A DNA stretch of 64,000 nucleotides. It comes from Apium graveolens (taxonomy: Eukaryota; Streptophyta; Magnoliopsida; Apiales; Apiaceae). Shown here piece after piece: positions 32,380 through 43,980 of this stretch. Position 1 is the first letter of the stretch, and each line of letters opens with the position of its first letter. The DNA lies in the NCBI RefSeq assembly GCF_009905375.1, contig NC_133650.1, positions 294,948,270 through 295,012,269 of the forward strand, in the 5' to 3' direction. The translations under genes and the position numbers were made by a program. Below the pieces are notes generated by a model. That model was given only the letters and a program-made list of their open reading frames with translations. It was not told the DNA's origin and searched no databases.

Positions 32380-34683
32380 ATGTCTGACACAGAAACTCCA
32401 ACTAAGCCTACCAAAACTGAGGAATCATCAAAGATATCAACTCAGAGTCGATATGAGACTATCAGAGTTCCCATATTGAGACCATCTGAATATCCCATAT
32501 GGAAGGTAAGGATGACCATGTTTCTGGAAGCAACAGATCCAGAATACCTTGATAGAATCAGGGAAGGGCCTCACAAACCTACCAAGCTCGCTGTTGTAGT
32601 TGCAGGTGAAGCAGCAATGACCGTACCAAAGGAAAAGACTGATTACACTGCTGAAGATATAGCATCTATTGCTAAGGATGCCAAGGTACGTCACTTATTG
32701 CATAGTGCCATTGATAATGTAATGTCAAACAGGGTAATCAACTGCAAGACTGCTAAGGAGATATGGGATGCACTGGAGACAAGGTGTCAAGGAACTGAAA
32801 CAGTTAAGAAGAACAGGAAGACAATACTCACTCAAGAGTATGAACACTTTGACTCTAGGACTAATGAGTCATTGACTGATGTATATGATAGATTTGTCAA
32901 ACTCTTGAATGACTTGTCATTAGTAAATAAGGAGTATGATCTTGAAGATACAAACCTCAAATTCCTGTTAGCTCTTCCTGAATGTTGGGATTTGAAGGCA
33001 ACAACAATAAGAGACAACTACAATCTTGATGAAACAACTCTTGATGAAATCTATGGAATGCTCAAGACCCATGAACTTGAGATGGAACAAAGAAGCAAGA
33101 GAAAAGGAGGAAAGTCAAGGACAGTTGCTCTCAAGGTTGAAGAGGAATCCCCCAAACCAACTTCCTCAAAGAAAGATAAGGGTAAAGCTCTTATCATAAA
33201 ATCTGATACTGAGTCATCAAGTTCTGAGAGTGATGATGACTCAGATTCTGAAAGCTTGCCTGAAACTGATGCTGATGAGGAGATGATGAAGCTGTGTGCT
33301 CTTATGGTGAAAGGAATCACAAAGATTGCATACAGGAAGTTCAGGAAGGGAAAGATGTTTTCCAGGAAAGGCATAAGTTCCGATAAGAAGAATTTCAGAA
33401 GATCTGAAGGAAAAGGAGGAAAGTCTGACAGAGGAGATTACGCTAATGTTAAATGTTATAATTGTGGTGAGAAAGGCCACATATCTCCTGATTGCAAGAA
33501 GACCAAGAATGACAAAGGCAAAGCTCTTGTCACAAAGCAGAAAAGCTGGACAGACACCTCAGACTCTGAAAGTGAGGAGAACTATGCATTGATGGCAAAT
33601 GCTGATAAATCAAGTTCTGAGAGCAGTTCTGAAGCTGCTGAAACAAAGGTACCTCAGACTACTTATGCTTTTCATACTGATGATATTGATGAGTTGAGAA
33701 GATATCTTAAAACCATGTTTGTTAGTTATAGAGATCAAACTTTAACATGTGAAAGATTAACTTCTGAAAATCTTGCTTTTAAGAAAAGAAATGATTTGTT
33801 AGAAAAAGAGTTAGTCATGTTTCATCAAACTCAGCAGGATAGAGATAATGCTTTTTATATTAGGGATGAAGTGCTAAAAATGAATGAATCTCTAAAAACT
33901 GAGTTAGAAAAGGAGAGAGAGATTATCAGAACTTGGACTAACTCTGGCAAAACAACTCAAAATTTGCTAAGCAGTGGAAACTGGAAAGAGGGTTTAGGCT
34001 ATGGAGTAAATGAAAAAGGAACTGTAGAAATTAAGCCTGTTGATAAGCAAAAGCCGAAGTTAAAACCTGTTAAGTTTGTAACTGAAAAATCCGAAAATGA
34101 GAAATCAGAAGTTAAAAAGGAATTAGCTTCTGACAAACTAAAACAGGAAAAGACAGCTGAAGTTAACATAGGCTTAATGACGAAGAAGCAGCTTAAGCAT
34201 AAGCTGAAAGATGTTAAGGATGCAAACAAGGTAAAATCACCTAGGAAAAACAGGAATGGAAAGGAAGGTGTGAATAAAAGCAATAACTATAAATCTGTTC
34301 CTGATGCTCCTAGGAAAGCATGTCATAACTGTGGAAGTTCTAACCATCTGGCTTCTTTTTGCAGGAAGAATAAGAATATTAACTCCTTATATACAAAGTC
34401 AGGAGTTAAGAGTCAGTCTGTTAGATACAAACCACAAAATCCTTGTTTTCATTGTGGTAGTTTATGGCATTCCATTTATACTTGTAAGGAATATCATAGT
34501 TTGTACTATGATTATTATCAAATAAAACCTTCTTTAAAGAAAGTTTCTGTTGTTCCTTCTAGTATAAGGTCTGATAAGAAAACTGTTAACATAAAATCTG
34601 ATGTTAAATCCGCTGCAAATGTTAACAAACCTAAAAAGGCCAAAGGATCCAAGCAAGTCTGGGTCCTTAAAACTAATAATTAG
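32380..34683 (+). CDS. Copia gag of element C, intact
   Basis: 767 residues from the first ATG after the PBS (32380); the frame is open upstream of it but only through non-ATG codons. The N-terminal UBN2-type region contains NCKTAKEIWDALETRC and YEHFDS. A Ser/Asp-rich stretch near residues 270-310 (SSSESDDDSDSES) follows, then zinc knuckle 1 CYNCGEKGHISPDC near residue 360. Coiled-coil-like heptads lie around 480-530, then a Lys-rich part, and knuckles 2 and 3 (CHNCGSSNHLASFC, CFHCGSLWHSIYTC) near 648 and 690. Three CCHC knuckles and this length are far more than the roughly 300 residues and one knuckle of ordinary copia gag; long gag is known for the SIRE/Maximus lineage. The TAG at 34681 and TGA at 34693 separate it in frame from pol. 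Confidence 0.92.
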   Translation: MSDTETPTKPTKTEESSKISTQSRYETIRVPILRPSEYPIWKVRMTMFLEATDPEYLDRIREGPHKPTKLAVVVAGEAAMTVPKEKTDYTAEDIASIAKDAKVRHLLHSAIDNVMSNRVINCKTAKEIWDALETRCQGTETVKKNRKTILTQEYEHFDSRTNESLTDVYDRFVKLLNDLSLVNKEYDLEDTNLKFLLALPECWDLKATTIRDNYNLDETTLDEIYGMLKTHELEMEQRSKRKGGKSRTVALKVEEESPKPTSSKKDKGKALIIKSDTESSSSESDDDSDSESLPETDADEEMMKLCALMVKGITKIAYRKFRKGKMFSRKGISSDKKNFRRSEGKGGKSDRGDYANVKCYNCGEKGHISPDCKKTKNDKGKALVTKQKSWTDTSDSESEENYALMANADKSSSESSSEAAETKVPQTTYAFHTDDIDELRRYLKTMFVSYRDQTLTCERLTSENLAFKKRNDLLEKELVMFHQTQQDRDNAFYIRDEVLKMNESLKTELEKEREIIRTWTNSGKTTQNLLSSGNWKEGLGYGVNEKGTVEIKPVDKQKPKLKPVKFVTEKSENEKSEVKKELASDKLKQEKTAEVNIGLMTKKQLKHKLKDVKDANKVKSPRKNRNGKEGVNKSNNYKSVPDAPRKACHNCGSSNHLASFCRKNKNINSLYTKSGVKSQSVRYKPQNPCFHCGSLWHSIYTCKEYHSLYYDYYQIKPSLKKVSVVPSSIRSDKKTVNIKSDVKSAANVNKPKKAKGSKQVWVLKTNN

Positions 34684-34701
34684 TGGTCTTTTTGATTGCA
34701 G

Positions 34702-35755
34702 GGCAACAAGAAAAATATTCTAGTTCTGGACAGTGGATGTTCAGGACATATGACTGGAAATAAGGCCCTGCTATCAGACTTTGTGGAGAAAGCTGGCCCA
34801 GGTGTTTCTTATGGAGATGGCAACATTGGAAAAACCTTGGGATATGGCAATATCAATCTTGGGAATGTCATTATTAAAAATGTAGCTCTGGTCTCAGGAC
34901 TTAAACACAACTTACTGAGTATAAGTCAAATCTGTGACAGAGGTTATCATGTTGATTTCTTTGCAGAACATTGTGAAATAGTTAGTAAATCTAAAGGAAA
35001 AATTGTTCTGAAGGGATTCAGGCGTGGTAACATTTATGAAGCTAAGCTTTCAACAAGTTCTGATGGTTCTGCAATCTGTTTAGTGAGTAGAGCCTCAACT
35101 GAAGAAAGCTGGAATTGGCACAAGAAACTCTCTCATTTAAACTTCAACAAGATAAATGAACTGATCAAGAAAGATCTTGTGAGAGGACTGCCAAAATCAG
35201 TGTTTGTTCCTGATGGTCTTTGTGACTCATGTCAGAAGGCTAAACAAAGAAAATCTTCGTTCAAGAGCAAGACTGAATCATCAATTCTTGAGCCTTACTA
35301 TCTACTTCATGTTGATCTATTTGGTCCAGTGAATGTCATGTCTATTGCAAAGAAGAAATATGCGTTGGTCATAGTAGATGAGTTCACCAGATACACATGG
35401 GTGTATTTCTTGCACACAAAAAGTGAAACTGCATCTATCCTGATTGATCATGTCAAACATCTGGATAAATTGATCAAAGATTCTGTGAAAATTTTGAGGA
35501 GTGATAATGGCACTGAATTCAAGAATTTGATAATGGAAGAGTTCTGCAAAAATCATGGAATAAAGCAGGAATTTTCTGCTCCTGGAACTCCACAGCAAAA
35601 TGGAGTTGTTGAAAGGAAGAATAGAACTCTAATTGAAGCTGCACGAACAATGCTTGAAGAAGCAAAGCTTCCAACCTATTTCTGGGCTGAAGCTGTGCAG
35701 ACTGCTTGTTTTACTCAAAATGCAACACTCATTAACAAGCATGGAAAAACACCAT
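34702..35755 (+). CDS. Copia pol of element C, N-terminal part, cut by gap
   Basis: Same frame as gag after two stops. Protease LDSGCSGHMTG lies near 34725. The gag-pre-integrase zinc region is WHKKLSHLNFNKINEL with CDSCQKAKQ (35115-35250). The integrase core has HVDLFGPVN near 35310, [10 protein letters not shown] near 35500 and [11 protein letters not shown] near 35595. The frame is open to the first N. RT and RNase H of this copy are not in the piece. The upstream edge has the form of a 3' splice site (ttttgattgcag, 34690-34701). Confidence 0.9.
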
Positions 35756-35855
35756 NNNNNNNNNNNNNNNNNNNNNNNNNNNNNNNNNNNNNNNNNNNNN
35801 NNNNNNNNNNNNNNNNNNNNNNNNNNNNNNNNNNNNNNNNNNNNNNNNNNNNNNN
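35756..35855. other. Assembly gap, 100 N
   Basis: Exactly 100 unknown bases, a conventional placeholder for a gap of unknown size. The sequence to the right does not continue the element to the left. Confidence 0.99.
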
Positions 35856-36826
35856 TATAATATGTCTAATGTTTTTTTAAATAAAATATATATAAAAATT
35901 CACACCGCCAGGGCTAAACAAATTATACTATTGATCGAATTTTAAATAAAATTAAAAAACTACATATAGTTAATTGGATTTGAATAATTGTGCTAATAAA
36001 ATAATAAAATATTATTGATCCCTAAAATATTAAATATTGGATCAGACTATAACAAAATAAAATTTTGAAAGAAAATTCGTGGGGTCGATTAGTCATCAAC
36101 TACCCCGGGGCTAAACAAAATTATATTATTGATCCAATTTAAATAAAAAATTAAAAAAATTACATAAGTTAGTTAGATTTGAAGTATCGGGCTAAAAGAA
36201 AATAATATTATGATCCCGATAAAAAGAATTATATTATTGAACCACTAAACAAAATAAAAATTTGAAAGAAAAATCGTGGGGTCGATATAATGTCATCAAA
36301 TTAAAACAAAATAATACATATTATCAATTCGGTCTAAAATAAAATAATAATCATCCCGGGTTAAAATAAATTAAATAAATAGCAAGTATAATTAGCTGGA
36401 TTGGTTAATTAAGGGCCTCAAGCTAACATAACATTTTTGCAATTGACACATAAAATTTTACTATTGATTCGAGTTTAAATACATTAAACTAACATAAACC
36501 TGAATAGTTGGTTGAATTTGATCAGTTAACAAACTAATGACATTTATATACTATTGATCTCAGCTAAAATTACCTTTTAATTAAATAATAATTTTTCGTA
36601 AACACACCTATAAATATTAATAAAATATAAATTTCAATAATTACATTATTTTTTAAATCGTAGTATAACTAACTTATACACGTATGTGTATTTAATAGGT
36701 ATTATCAATCATGTATTAAAATTTCAAATGATAAGTATCATAATTTAAAATTTTTACTTTAAATTTAATTCAGAAAAATAATGTAGTATTAAAAATAATC
36801 CGTGCATCGCACGGGTTTAAGGCTAG
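35856..36826 (+). mobile_element. Helitron fragment with intact 3' end
   Basis: The 3' end is a hairpin with stem CCGTGC (36800-36805) and GCACGG (36809-36814), loop ATC, then CTAG (36823-36826) followed by T. The same hairpin style is used by the Helitron at 12509. The 5' end is lost at the gap. The interior is AT-rich and contains two diverged copies of a 196-bp unit (from 35911 and 36108), each with GGGCTAAAC and CGTGGGGTCGAT. No RepHel-like frame is visible. Confidence 0.6.
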
Positions 36827-39699
36827 TAGTTTTTAAATTTAAACTCAATAATTATTTATAACCAATCCCCTATGTTGATACTTTAATTAATTAATTTAAA
36901 TATTAAAATTGCAAGAAGATAAATTTTCAGCACTAGTGATCTAGATCGAACAATTTATGTGTAAATATTTGATTCGGGTAAAATTTCCTCAAGGGCCTTA
37001 CGTTGGACTCTGATGGACAAGACAGTATCATATTTATCCAAATGAAACGTCAGGCCTCCGAGTCCGGGGTTACCTCACAGGCTCACATCATCTGTCATCA
37101 TTGGGCCATTTCAGGGCCTAGTGAACAAGGACTATAGTATACCATAAACATAAAATTTCATTCGGAAAAAACATCTGAAATAAAAAATATTTGTAATCTG
37201 TTTTATAAAAGGGTTCGTCTAGTGTGTGCAATTTTGATACATTTTAATTAGTATGTTTGTGTGAATGCAGTGACGTCCACCATTTTAAGAAGTGTAAGTC
37301 AATCAAAATAAGTTAAATTTATAAATTTTATGTTTAACATATTTTCACAGGTATACCACGGAAAACCGTTTATAAAATTATTGCCGGGACAAAAGTAATT
37401 AGCATTGCGTAATTAGGATTTTAGATACCAACCAAGATCAGATCGAAACTGAAACTACCAATCAATCACATTGAAATTGTCTTCGCAATTAATATACAAC
37501 TATCATCACAAGTTTTTATGATATCATATATGATATGATTCGTGTGTATATTTTAGAAGAAATGACAAAAGTAGATAATTTTTTAAAAGAAAATAATTAA
37601 AATAATCAATTTTTTCAGTGACAAATTTTAGTTGATTGAATACTTTACTTTTAATTAATTATGCAAATTTGTATAAGATATTGTAGTGATAGTTGAATAT
37701 TCTATATATGCGATATTTTATTGACACTTGCTTGAGTATCTTATATTTAGTAAATGTTTACCATTGGGTATGCGATTGGCTAAAATTGACCAATTTTTTT
37801 AAAATGATCATTTTCACTAATTTTATATAAAAATAAGCTGAATTTATCATTCACCCAATATTTTTATTTAATTTGAAACTATTTTATTTACATACAATTA
37901 TTCACGCGTATAAGGAAGCAAAGCTTAAGTGGGTATGCATATTATTGGTAGTGGCACAATTTATAATTTATTTTTCTATCTATTCCCTTGATTTGGATGA
38001 TGAGAAAGCATATGTAAAGAGTTATCACATAATTAAACAGGTATTTTTACTTTTTGGGAAAAATCGTTTTTTATTTTATTTTTTTAATAAAAAATTCAAA
38101 TTATTAATTTTATAAAAATAAAATTTTTACAACCAAATGCATTCTGATACAAATAAATAAAAACTTAAACCAATTGAATTACTGTTTGAAAAAACATTAA
38201 AAAATTTTTTATATTAATTTTAAAAAACTTAAAAAAATAAATCAAAAAAATAAAATAAAATTCTAAAATTAATTATGTTTCTTTATTTTAACAAAATTTC
38301 ACAAAACAATCTTACTATCGGAAAAGTTGCGGAAGACAAAAGAGTTTGTATTTTTATATTGATAAAAACTAATATTAATTTAATTATATCAAACCGTATT
38401 AATATGGCATGTTTTTAATTAATAATAAATATGTGAAATTTGTTGAATTTAATTAGAAATATAAAAGTCATTTATCATAAATGCACATTAGTATTTATGG
38501 AGGGTAGTTTTCTTACTTTTTAATAAAAAAAACTTCCCCTCCAATTATTTATCTTTTTTGACTTTCTCTAAAAAGTAGTACACAAATACTTTTATAGCTT
38601 TTCTTAAAGGTAAAATCAAATTGTAGGTTTTTGAACTATTATTTATTATTTAGATCCACTAATATTTCAGGTTACTTGACTTTTTCATTTTTTAATCTAA
38701 GTCTTCCGTCAAAAATTCTAATGACATTAGAAGCAGAGAAAATGGGTGTTTATACTCATCAAAATAATTTTGCAGGTATTAATAATACTAAAATTTAAAA
38801 ATAAAATTCAAAAATTCAAACTAAGATTGAATCACCAGCAACACTCATACAATACCAATTTCTCAAACTAGACCCAATTCAAAAAATATATTCTAAATTA
38901 GACCTAAATCTTGCGTTCTTAATCGAATTTAGTGACTTAAATTTATAAATTTTGAATCGGACCGGTTTGTAAATATTGATGTCATATGAGTGTTGTTGAT
39001 GATTCAATTTTCAATTTGACTACTAGAATTTTAAATTGGATATCACTACACATTCGAAATTATTTTAATTCGTATGAACATCAAGAAACCTAATTTTCTT
39101 ATTCTTTTTAACGAAAAGACTTATTTCAAAATTTCAAAAATTAAATAACTCATAATTCGAAATTTTAGAGACCTAAATAATAAAACGTCAATAATTATTA
39201 TTTATAATTAATTTTTCCTTTCCTAAATTAAGATTTTAAAGGAGTAAATTACTTAATCACTTGGGAGGGAGCATATCCTTTATACACGAATATTATCTAC
39301 GTTGATTAGCCGAAACAATACTAATTTTGATCACAATCTCACTCGTATATCGTAAGATTGTTGACTGAGACGGCGCAAAATACCAAACGTGTACGACAAT
39401 AACACTCTGACGTCCGTATCCGACTATTCCACGTGATTAGCGTGAAGTTGAAACTAAAACTAAAACATTAACTAATAGCATGTTTATTCAATCAAGCTGT
39501 ATGCTTTCCCGATAGTCGTCGCTCTATATTTTAATCTTCTTGGTTTTGATTTAAATAAAAAAATCAACTCATATTAAGATAGTTATAACAATATAAATAG
39601 TAATCCCCCTATTAGTGCCTCCAATAAAAATTAATTACTTTTGTTATGCCTATTTTTGGATTTGAGCTCTTAACAATTCTCATGAATATATTGGATAGC
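36827..39699. other. AT-rich stretch without recognisable genes
   Basis: No frame with homology I recognise. A GC-richer block lies at about 37000-37090. The frame 37873-38115 (80 codons) is AT-driven and low-complexity. It may be old host intergenic DNA or decayed elements. Confidence 0.5.
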
Positions 39700-40932
39700 T
39701 GGGTCTAAATTTTTGGAAAGTGCGAGCTCGCGCTTTGGTCCATCTGTTAAATATAGACTATTAAGTGATAAGAAGTCTCAACGAGTGGGGCTCGTGGACT
39801 CCCCATACATTAACATCGCACATGAGCCTAAACAAAGAAGACTGATTATAGAGTGCATGCAGGGATCATGGGCTCGCATCACTTATTTCTCAGGGTAAGT
39901 GGACTGCGAGCCCTCCACATGACACCCAGCTCGCATCGCGCATGAATTGAGTTACAAAAGGGTGCCCATTTATATGCGAGCTGCGCACATGAGCTCGTGT
40001 TTAATGGATAATAAAGAGAGGGCTCACTTATGGTTAGACAAGAGTCAGTGCGAGCCGAGGTGACCAGAAGGCTGCTAAGGGCAGGGAGACGACCAAGGAT
40101 TCAAGAAAATCCTATACAAGTAAATGGCAGAAACACACCCCTCGTGACCTCCTCCATTGATCACATATATGCCACTTACGTAGGAAAAAGGGTATTCAGA
40201 AAGGCAGCCCCCCTCACAGACTACAACAAGAGGGACACCTCGAAGTATGGACATATCATGAGGTCACAGGACGCGATACAGATGATTGCAGGCAGCGGAA
40301 GATGAGATTGAGACGTTGATCCATCAAGGAAAGCTAAAGGAGTGGATTATCAGGAGGTTCGGAAATACATGATAGACTATCATGCAGTCCCCCTCCACCG
40401 TCGGAGGAAAAGGAAATGGTGCCTTGGGCCAGGGGCATTCATATAATTATAGGCGGTCTCATATTGGGGTAGATAACTGGAAAGCAATGGACAGGTATGC
40501 TCGGGAGGCGAAAGATAAGCCTCTCATCAATGTCAGTCATCTAAGCCAAAGGCCCCCCTGAGATCTTTGAAAGGGAGGTTGATGATTGTGTTCAGAAAAA
40601 CAGATGCGAAGTGGGTCCATTACCCTCATACTAATGCCCTGGTGGTAAAAATGAAGACTGGGACAGTGAATATACACCGAGCATTGGTGAATACCGGGAG
40701 CTAAGCTGTGTTAACCTATGATGCTTACAAGAAACTAGGGTTCTTGGATAAAGAACTGACCTCCATAGGCATGCACCTTTACGGGTTCATAGGAGATTCG
40801 ATCGGAGTAAAAGGGACAATCCAACTCCCGGTGACCTTGGAAGAAGAACCTCATATGGTCACCCAAATCGCTATATTTAATGTGGTAGACCATTCTTGTG
40901 CCTACAATATTAGTTTGTAGACCACTCATGAG
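39700..40932 (+). pseudogene. Ty3/gypsy (Tat/Athila-like) gag end and protease remnant
   Basis: Translated in pieces. The gag C-terminal sequence PLTDYNKRDTSKYGH is near 40220, DEIETLIHQGKLKEW near 40300-40340 and PPEIFERE near 40550. The protease region is VNIHRALVNTGS (40668-40703), stop, then LTYDAYKKLGFLDKEL, LYGFIGDSIGVKGTIQLPVT and YNI near 40910, then GRPLMS in another frame. The catalytic VDTGSS is changed to VNTGS-stop, so both the active-site Asp and the frame are lost. The remnant is interrupted at about 40933 by an LTR-like insertion and resumes at about 42050. Confidence 0.75.
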
Positions 40933-41217
40933 TGTTGGGTTTTGAGGCATAAAACGCAGCAGACACAATGTTTAAAATTGTAAAACTAGAAAAATTAAAA
41001 CCCATCATAGGATCCGTGCGAAAAGACTATATTTAATTCGTGGTTAAGATGTTTACCTTAAGAAATTTTATGATTTTAGTTGTCTATTAGAGATCCAAGA
41101 TTTCAACAATCATCATCACATATCCCGTCTCAAAACGATCTACGCCTTGAAGGTATCCACACGAATGATCGAATAGAGGATGAGTGTGTACTAACACTCG
41201 TAAATCAGAAGCCGCCT

Positions 41218-41253
<36 letters not shown>

Positions 41254-42030
41254 AGGGTTTGTGTTTTATCTTATAAAAACGTAAAACCCTAGTTGAGGCT
41301 TAATAAGATATTATAGGCAAGAGAAAAAGACTTCTAGCTCTAAACTAATTTAGAGTTTTAATAAATCTGAAAATACTAATTATTTAACTAAGTCTTACTT
41401 AATCATCTAATAACTCAATTTCAGATTTAATAGTAAATTCAAATTTCTTATTTATTTAATTAATTAAGTCTTACTTAATAATAATAAATAATTCGAATTA
41501 CTTACATTTAATTTAAATCCGAATTTAAATTAAATAATCCTCCAATCATTCTTTGTGTGACCTTTTAGGTTATTATTACATAGGAAAAAATTTTAATAAT
41601 TTAAAATTATAAACAATGAGCGACATCTAGTAATACATCATTGCTACCCAAGTAATAATAATTAAATCGGTGATCTATTAAACATTTCGTGAATATTATA
41701 CAATGTAATTTAATCCCTTTAACATATATTACAAATTAAACTAAGGCATGTTATGTGTCATCCTCTTCATGATTTGATCCAGGTTTCCTTGATCAATGAG
41801 TAGACTATCATTTCAAATCAACATTTGAGCGCGGCATCACACATTTTCATACTCTAGCTCACACAAGAGGCCAATATTATCTCTCCAAAATTAGGAGGTT
41901 AAATCCTTTCTAGATCATTCATATTTCTCACACACGATTACTAATATACTCGAAGTCCACTTTTATTATTACCCGGTCAAAGGTAACTTTTGATGTAATC
42001 AAATATTAATCATGGATAGAAATGTAATCA
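40933..42030. mobile_element. LTR-like insertion in the gypsy remnant
   Basis: It starts TGTTGGGTTTTGAGGCATAA directly after the protease codons for GRPLMS. It is AT-rich and without coding capacity. The right edge is not defined by the sequence; I place it near 42030 because gypsy pol-like translation resumes after about 42050. It contains a (CT)n run. Confidence 0.4.
41219..41250. repeat. (CT)n microsatellite
   Basis: About 15 CT units inside the LTR-like insertion. Confidence 0.9.
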
Positions 42031-42059
42031 AAGAGTTGGGAAATGCATCAAAGGGGGTA

Positions 42060-42954
42060 GTCAAACCGACATAAGATGATTTCTTATGGAAGAGGCTGAT
42101 GAGAGAAAAAGAATGCGCTCTAAGAGGCACGAGACATGTAACTCAATCTCGATCGAATATTTCCAGAGGGATATTTTGAGCACCTGGGATTTGGGTAGCC
42201 GTGCCTTTGGCTCTTGCTGATGGAGGCCTCTCAGCCGATCATGATGATACAAAGGGGATCATAGAGGAAGTAAGTGATGAAGAAGAGAGCCTAAAACAAA
42301 TAGCCATGAGACTCAATAAAGGAAAATGGGTACGCAAAGAGACAACAATAACCATAGACCTGCACAATGGAATCACCCACGAGGTCACTATGACTTCTAA
42401 GGGTTTGGTAAGTCCAGTTCGATCCCATTAGCCCATGCTTGAGGGGGAAGAAGGCCTAACAATCATAAAAATAAGGAAACCAGTAAAGCTCAGGCAGACT
42501 TGGACCCAAGGATGCCCCCGATGGTTAAGAGATCCGGAGCTGCTAGAAGATACTGTCCCCATCCTGGTAAACCTCGAATGATCCTTATAAGGTGCTCCAT
42601 ATTGGCTCTAATTTGAGCGCCGTACTTAAAAAAGACTTGGCTCAGTTTTTGAGGAAGAATTTAGATGCATTTGCATGGTTGCATGCTGATATGGTGGAAA
42701 TTGACCCGAAAGTTATGTGCCACCGTCTTAACCTCTATCCGAAGAAAAAAGGGTTAGATAAAAAGCCGGTCGATCGACGGGGAGAGCAGAAGATCTTAAG
42801 GAAGAGTGGATAGACTGATGGAGGAAGGGTTCGTGAGGAAGCCTTCTACCCGATGTGGCTGGAAAACCCAGTGCTTGTTAAGTAACCAAATGGCAATGAA
42901 GGACATTTGTGGACTTCACTGACTTTGACAAAGCCTGCCCGAAGAATAGATTTC
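42060..42954 (+). pseudogene. Ty3/gypsy (Tat/Athila-like) pol remnant, RT N-terminus
   Basis: The piece at 42592-42813 reads IGSNLSAVLKKDLAQFLRKN, then FAWLHADMVEIDPKVMCHRL, the usual entry into RT of this group. After 42800, in shifted frames, DRLMEEGFVR and a piece like the VDFTDLNKACPK block (42910-42940) can be made out. Upstream, 42201-42431 gives KGKWVRKETTITIDL and similar pre-RT sequence. Many frameshifts are present. It ends at 42955 where the LTR of F starts. Confidence 0.7.
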
Positions 42955-43920
42955 TGTTGTGCATATGTTGTGTACTTGATAATTTCATAAACTAAACATT
43001 TAAGTGGATTTTACTTGTGAAATAATGTAGCACTCGACGGATAAGAATTACAGTCCCGACGAATAACTCATTATAGTCACGACGGACGTTCACTTATTAT
43101 CCATCGAGTGAGTAGCTTATGTAATAATAAGTCTGTAGCACAGTTATGTATGCACCTTTGTATAGAATCTGTAGTGGCATATAAGTCATGTTGAATTTAA
43201 CTAGATATGCAGAATAGGTTGATTAATTATACATAAATGATGTCATGTAATTTTGTATAAGTGAAGTGAAGTCATATGCTTGATTGCTACCCGACGAATA
43301 ACCTACAAAGCAACCGACGGATGATCAACAACCCGACGATGATCACAACCCGACGTATGATCATGTACTCAACTAATAAAGAATTCAAACAGTAGTTGAA
43401 TAGTGAAAGCTGAGCACAGCCGTCGAGATGTATACAAATCTACTGTGGAAGCCCATTAACCGGGTATAGAGATGAAAAGAAGCAAAGCTTAAGACTGATA
43501 GTTTTTATATTTGTTTAGTCTTTTGACTTTGTAATCTTGGTGATATATAACCAAGAATGTAGCAAATAGAAAAAGTGAGCTGAGATACACAAAACAGAGA
43601 AATCTTTGTAAGCAGAATTATTAGCATTTCCCTGTATTCTCAGTAGTTCAATTTTGTAAGCAGTGTGAGCATTCTTGCACACAGAGTCCTCTCGATATAT
43701 ATATATCTCTGGTGGAATTGTTTAAATCCATCAGAAAGTTTTTAAAGACTCTTGTTTTTAATTACTTGTGTTTTGATTCAATTAAGTTTCTATTCCGCAT
43801 TGTGCTAATCAAAACATTATATCTATATTCGAGTTGAACATTCTTATTTTCGAGAAAAAGGTTCAAGAATTCCATTCACCCCCCTTCTGTAATTCTTGCT
43901 ATATTGTTAAGGGACTAACA
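42955..43920 (+). mobile_element. 5' LTR of element F
   Basis: 966 bp, TGTTGTGCATATG...GGGACTAACA. TCGACGGAT/CCGACGGAT motifs occur at about 43033-43110 and 43300-43430, a TATA-like tatataa near 43546, and a short AT run at 43696-43706. Confidence 0.85.
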
Positions 43921-43922
43921 AT

Positions 43923-43934
43923 TGGTATCAGAGC
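43923..43934 (+). other. Primer binding site (tRNA-iMet), element F
   Basis: TGGTATCAGAGC two bases after the LTR end. Confidence 0.95.
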
Positions 43935-43980
43935 AAGCTCTTAATCTACAAGAGTTTAAAGATCAAAACAATTCAGCAAG

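Larger units (their letters stand above)
31704..35755 (+). mobile_element. Copia element C (SIRE-like), 5' part, ends at an assembly gap
   Basis: 5' LTR, PBS, complete gag and pol up to the integrase C-terminus, then 100 N. The sequence corresponds base for base, apart from indels in D, to 49082-53090 of element D, and stops at the same CACCAT where D continues. The matching 3' LTR by sequence and target duplication is the one at 61512-62132. Confidence 0.92.

Noticed and set aside
37873..38115. 80-codon plus-strand ORF
   Set aside because: AT-driven low-complexity sequence with no recognisable motif or promoter.
41796..41800. atgag matching the pentamer before the LTR-like insertion at 40933
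   Set aside because: The sequence after it does not resume the gypsy protease and looks like the same LTR continuing, so the match is probably chance.
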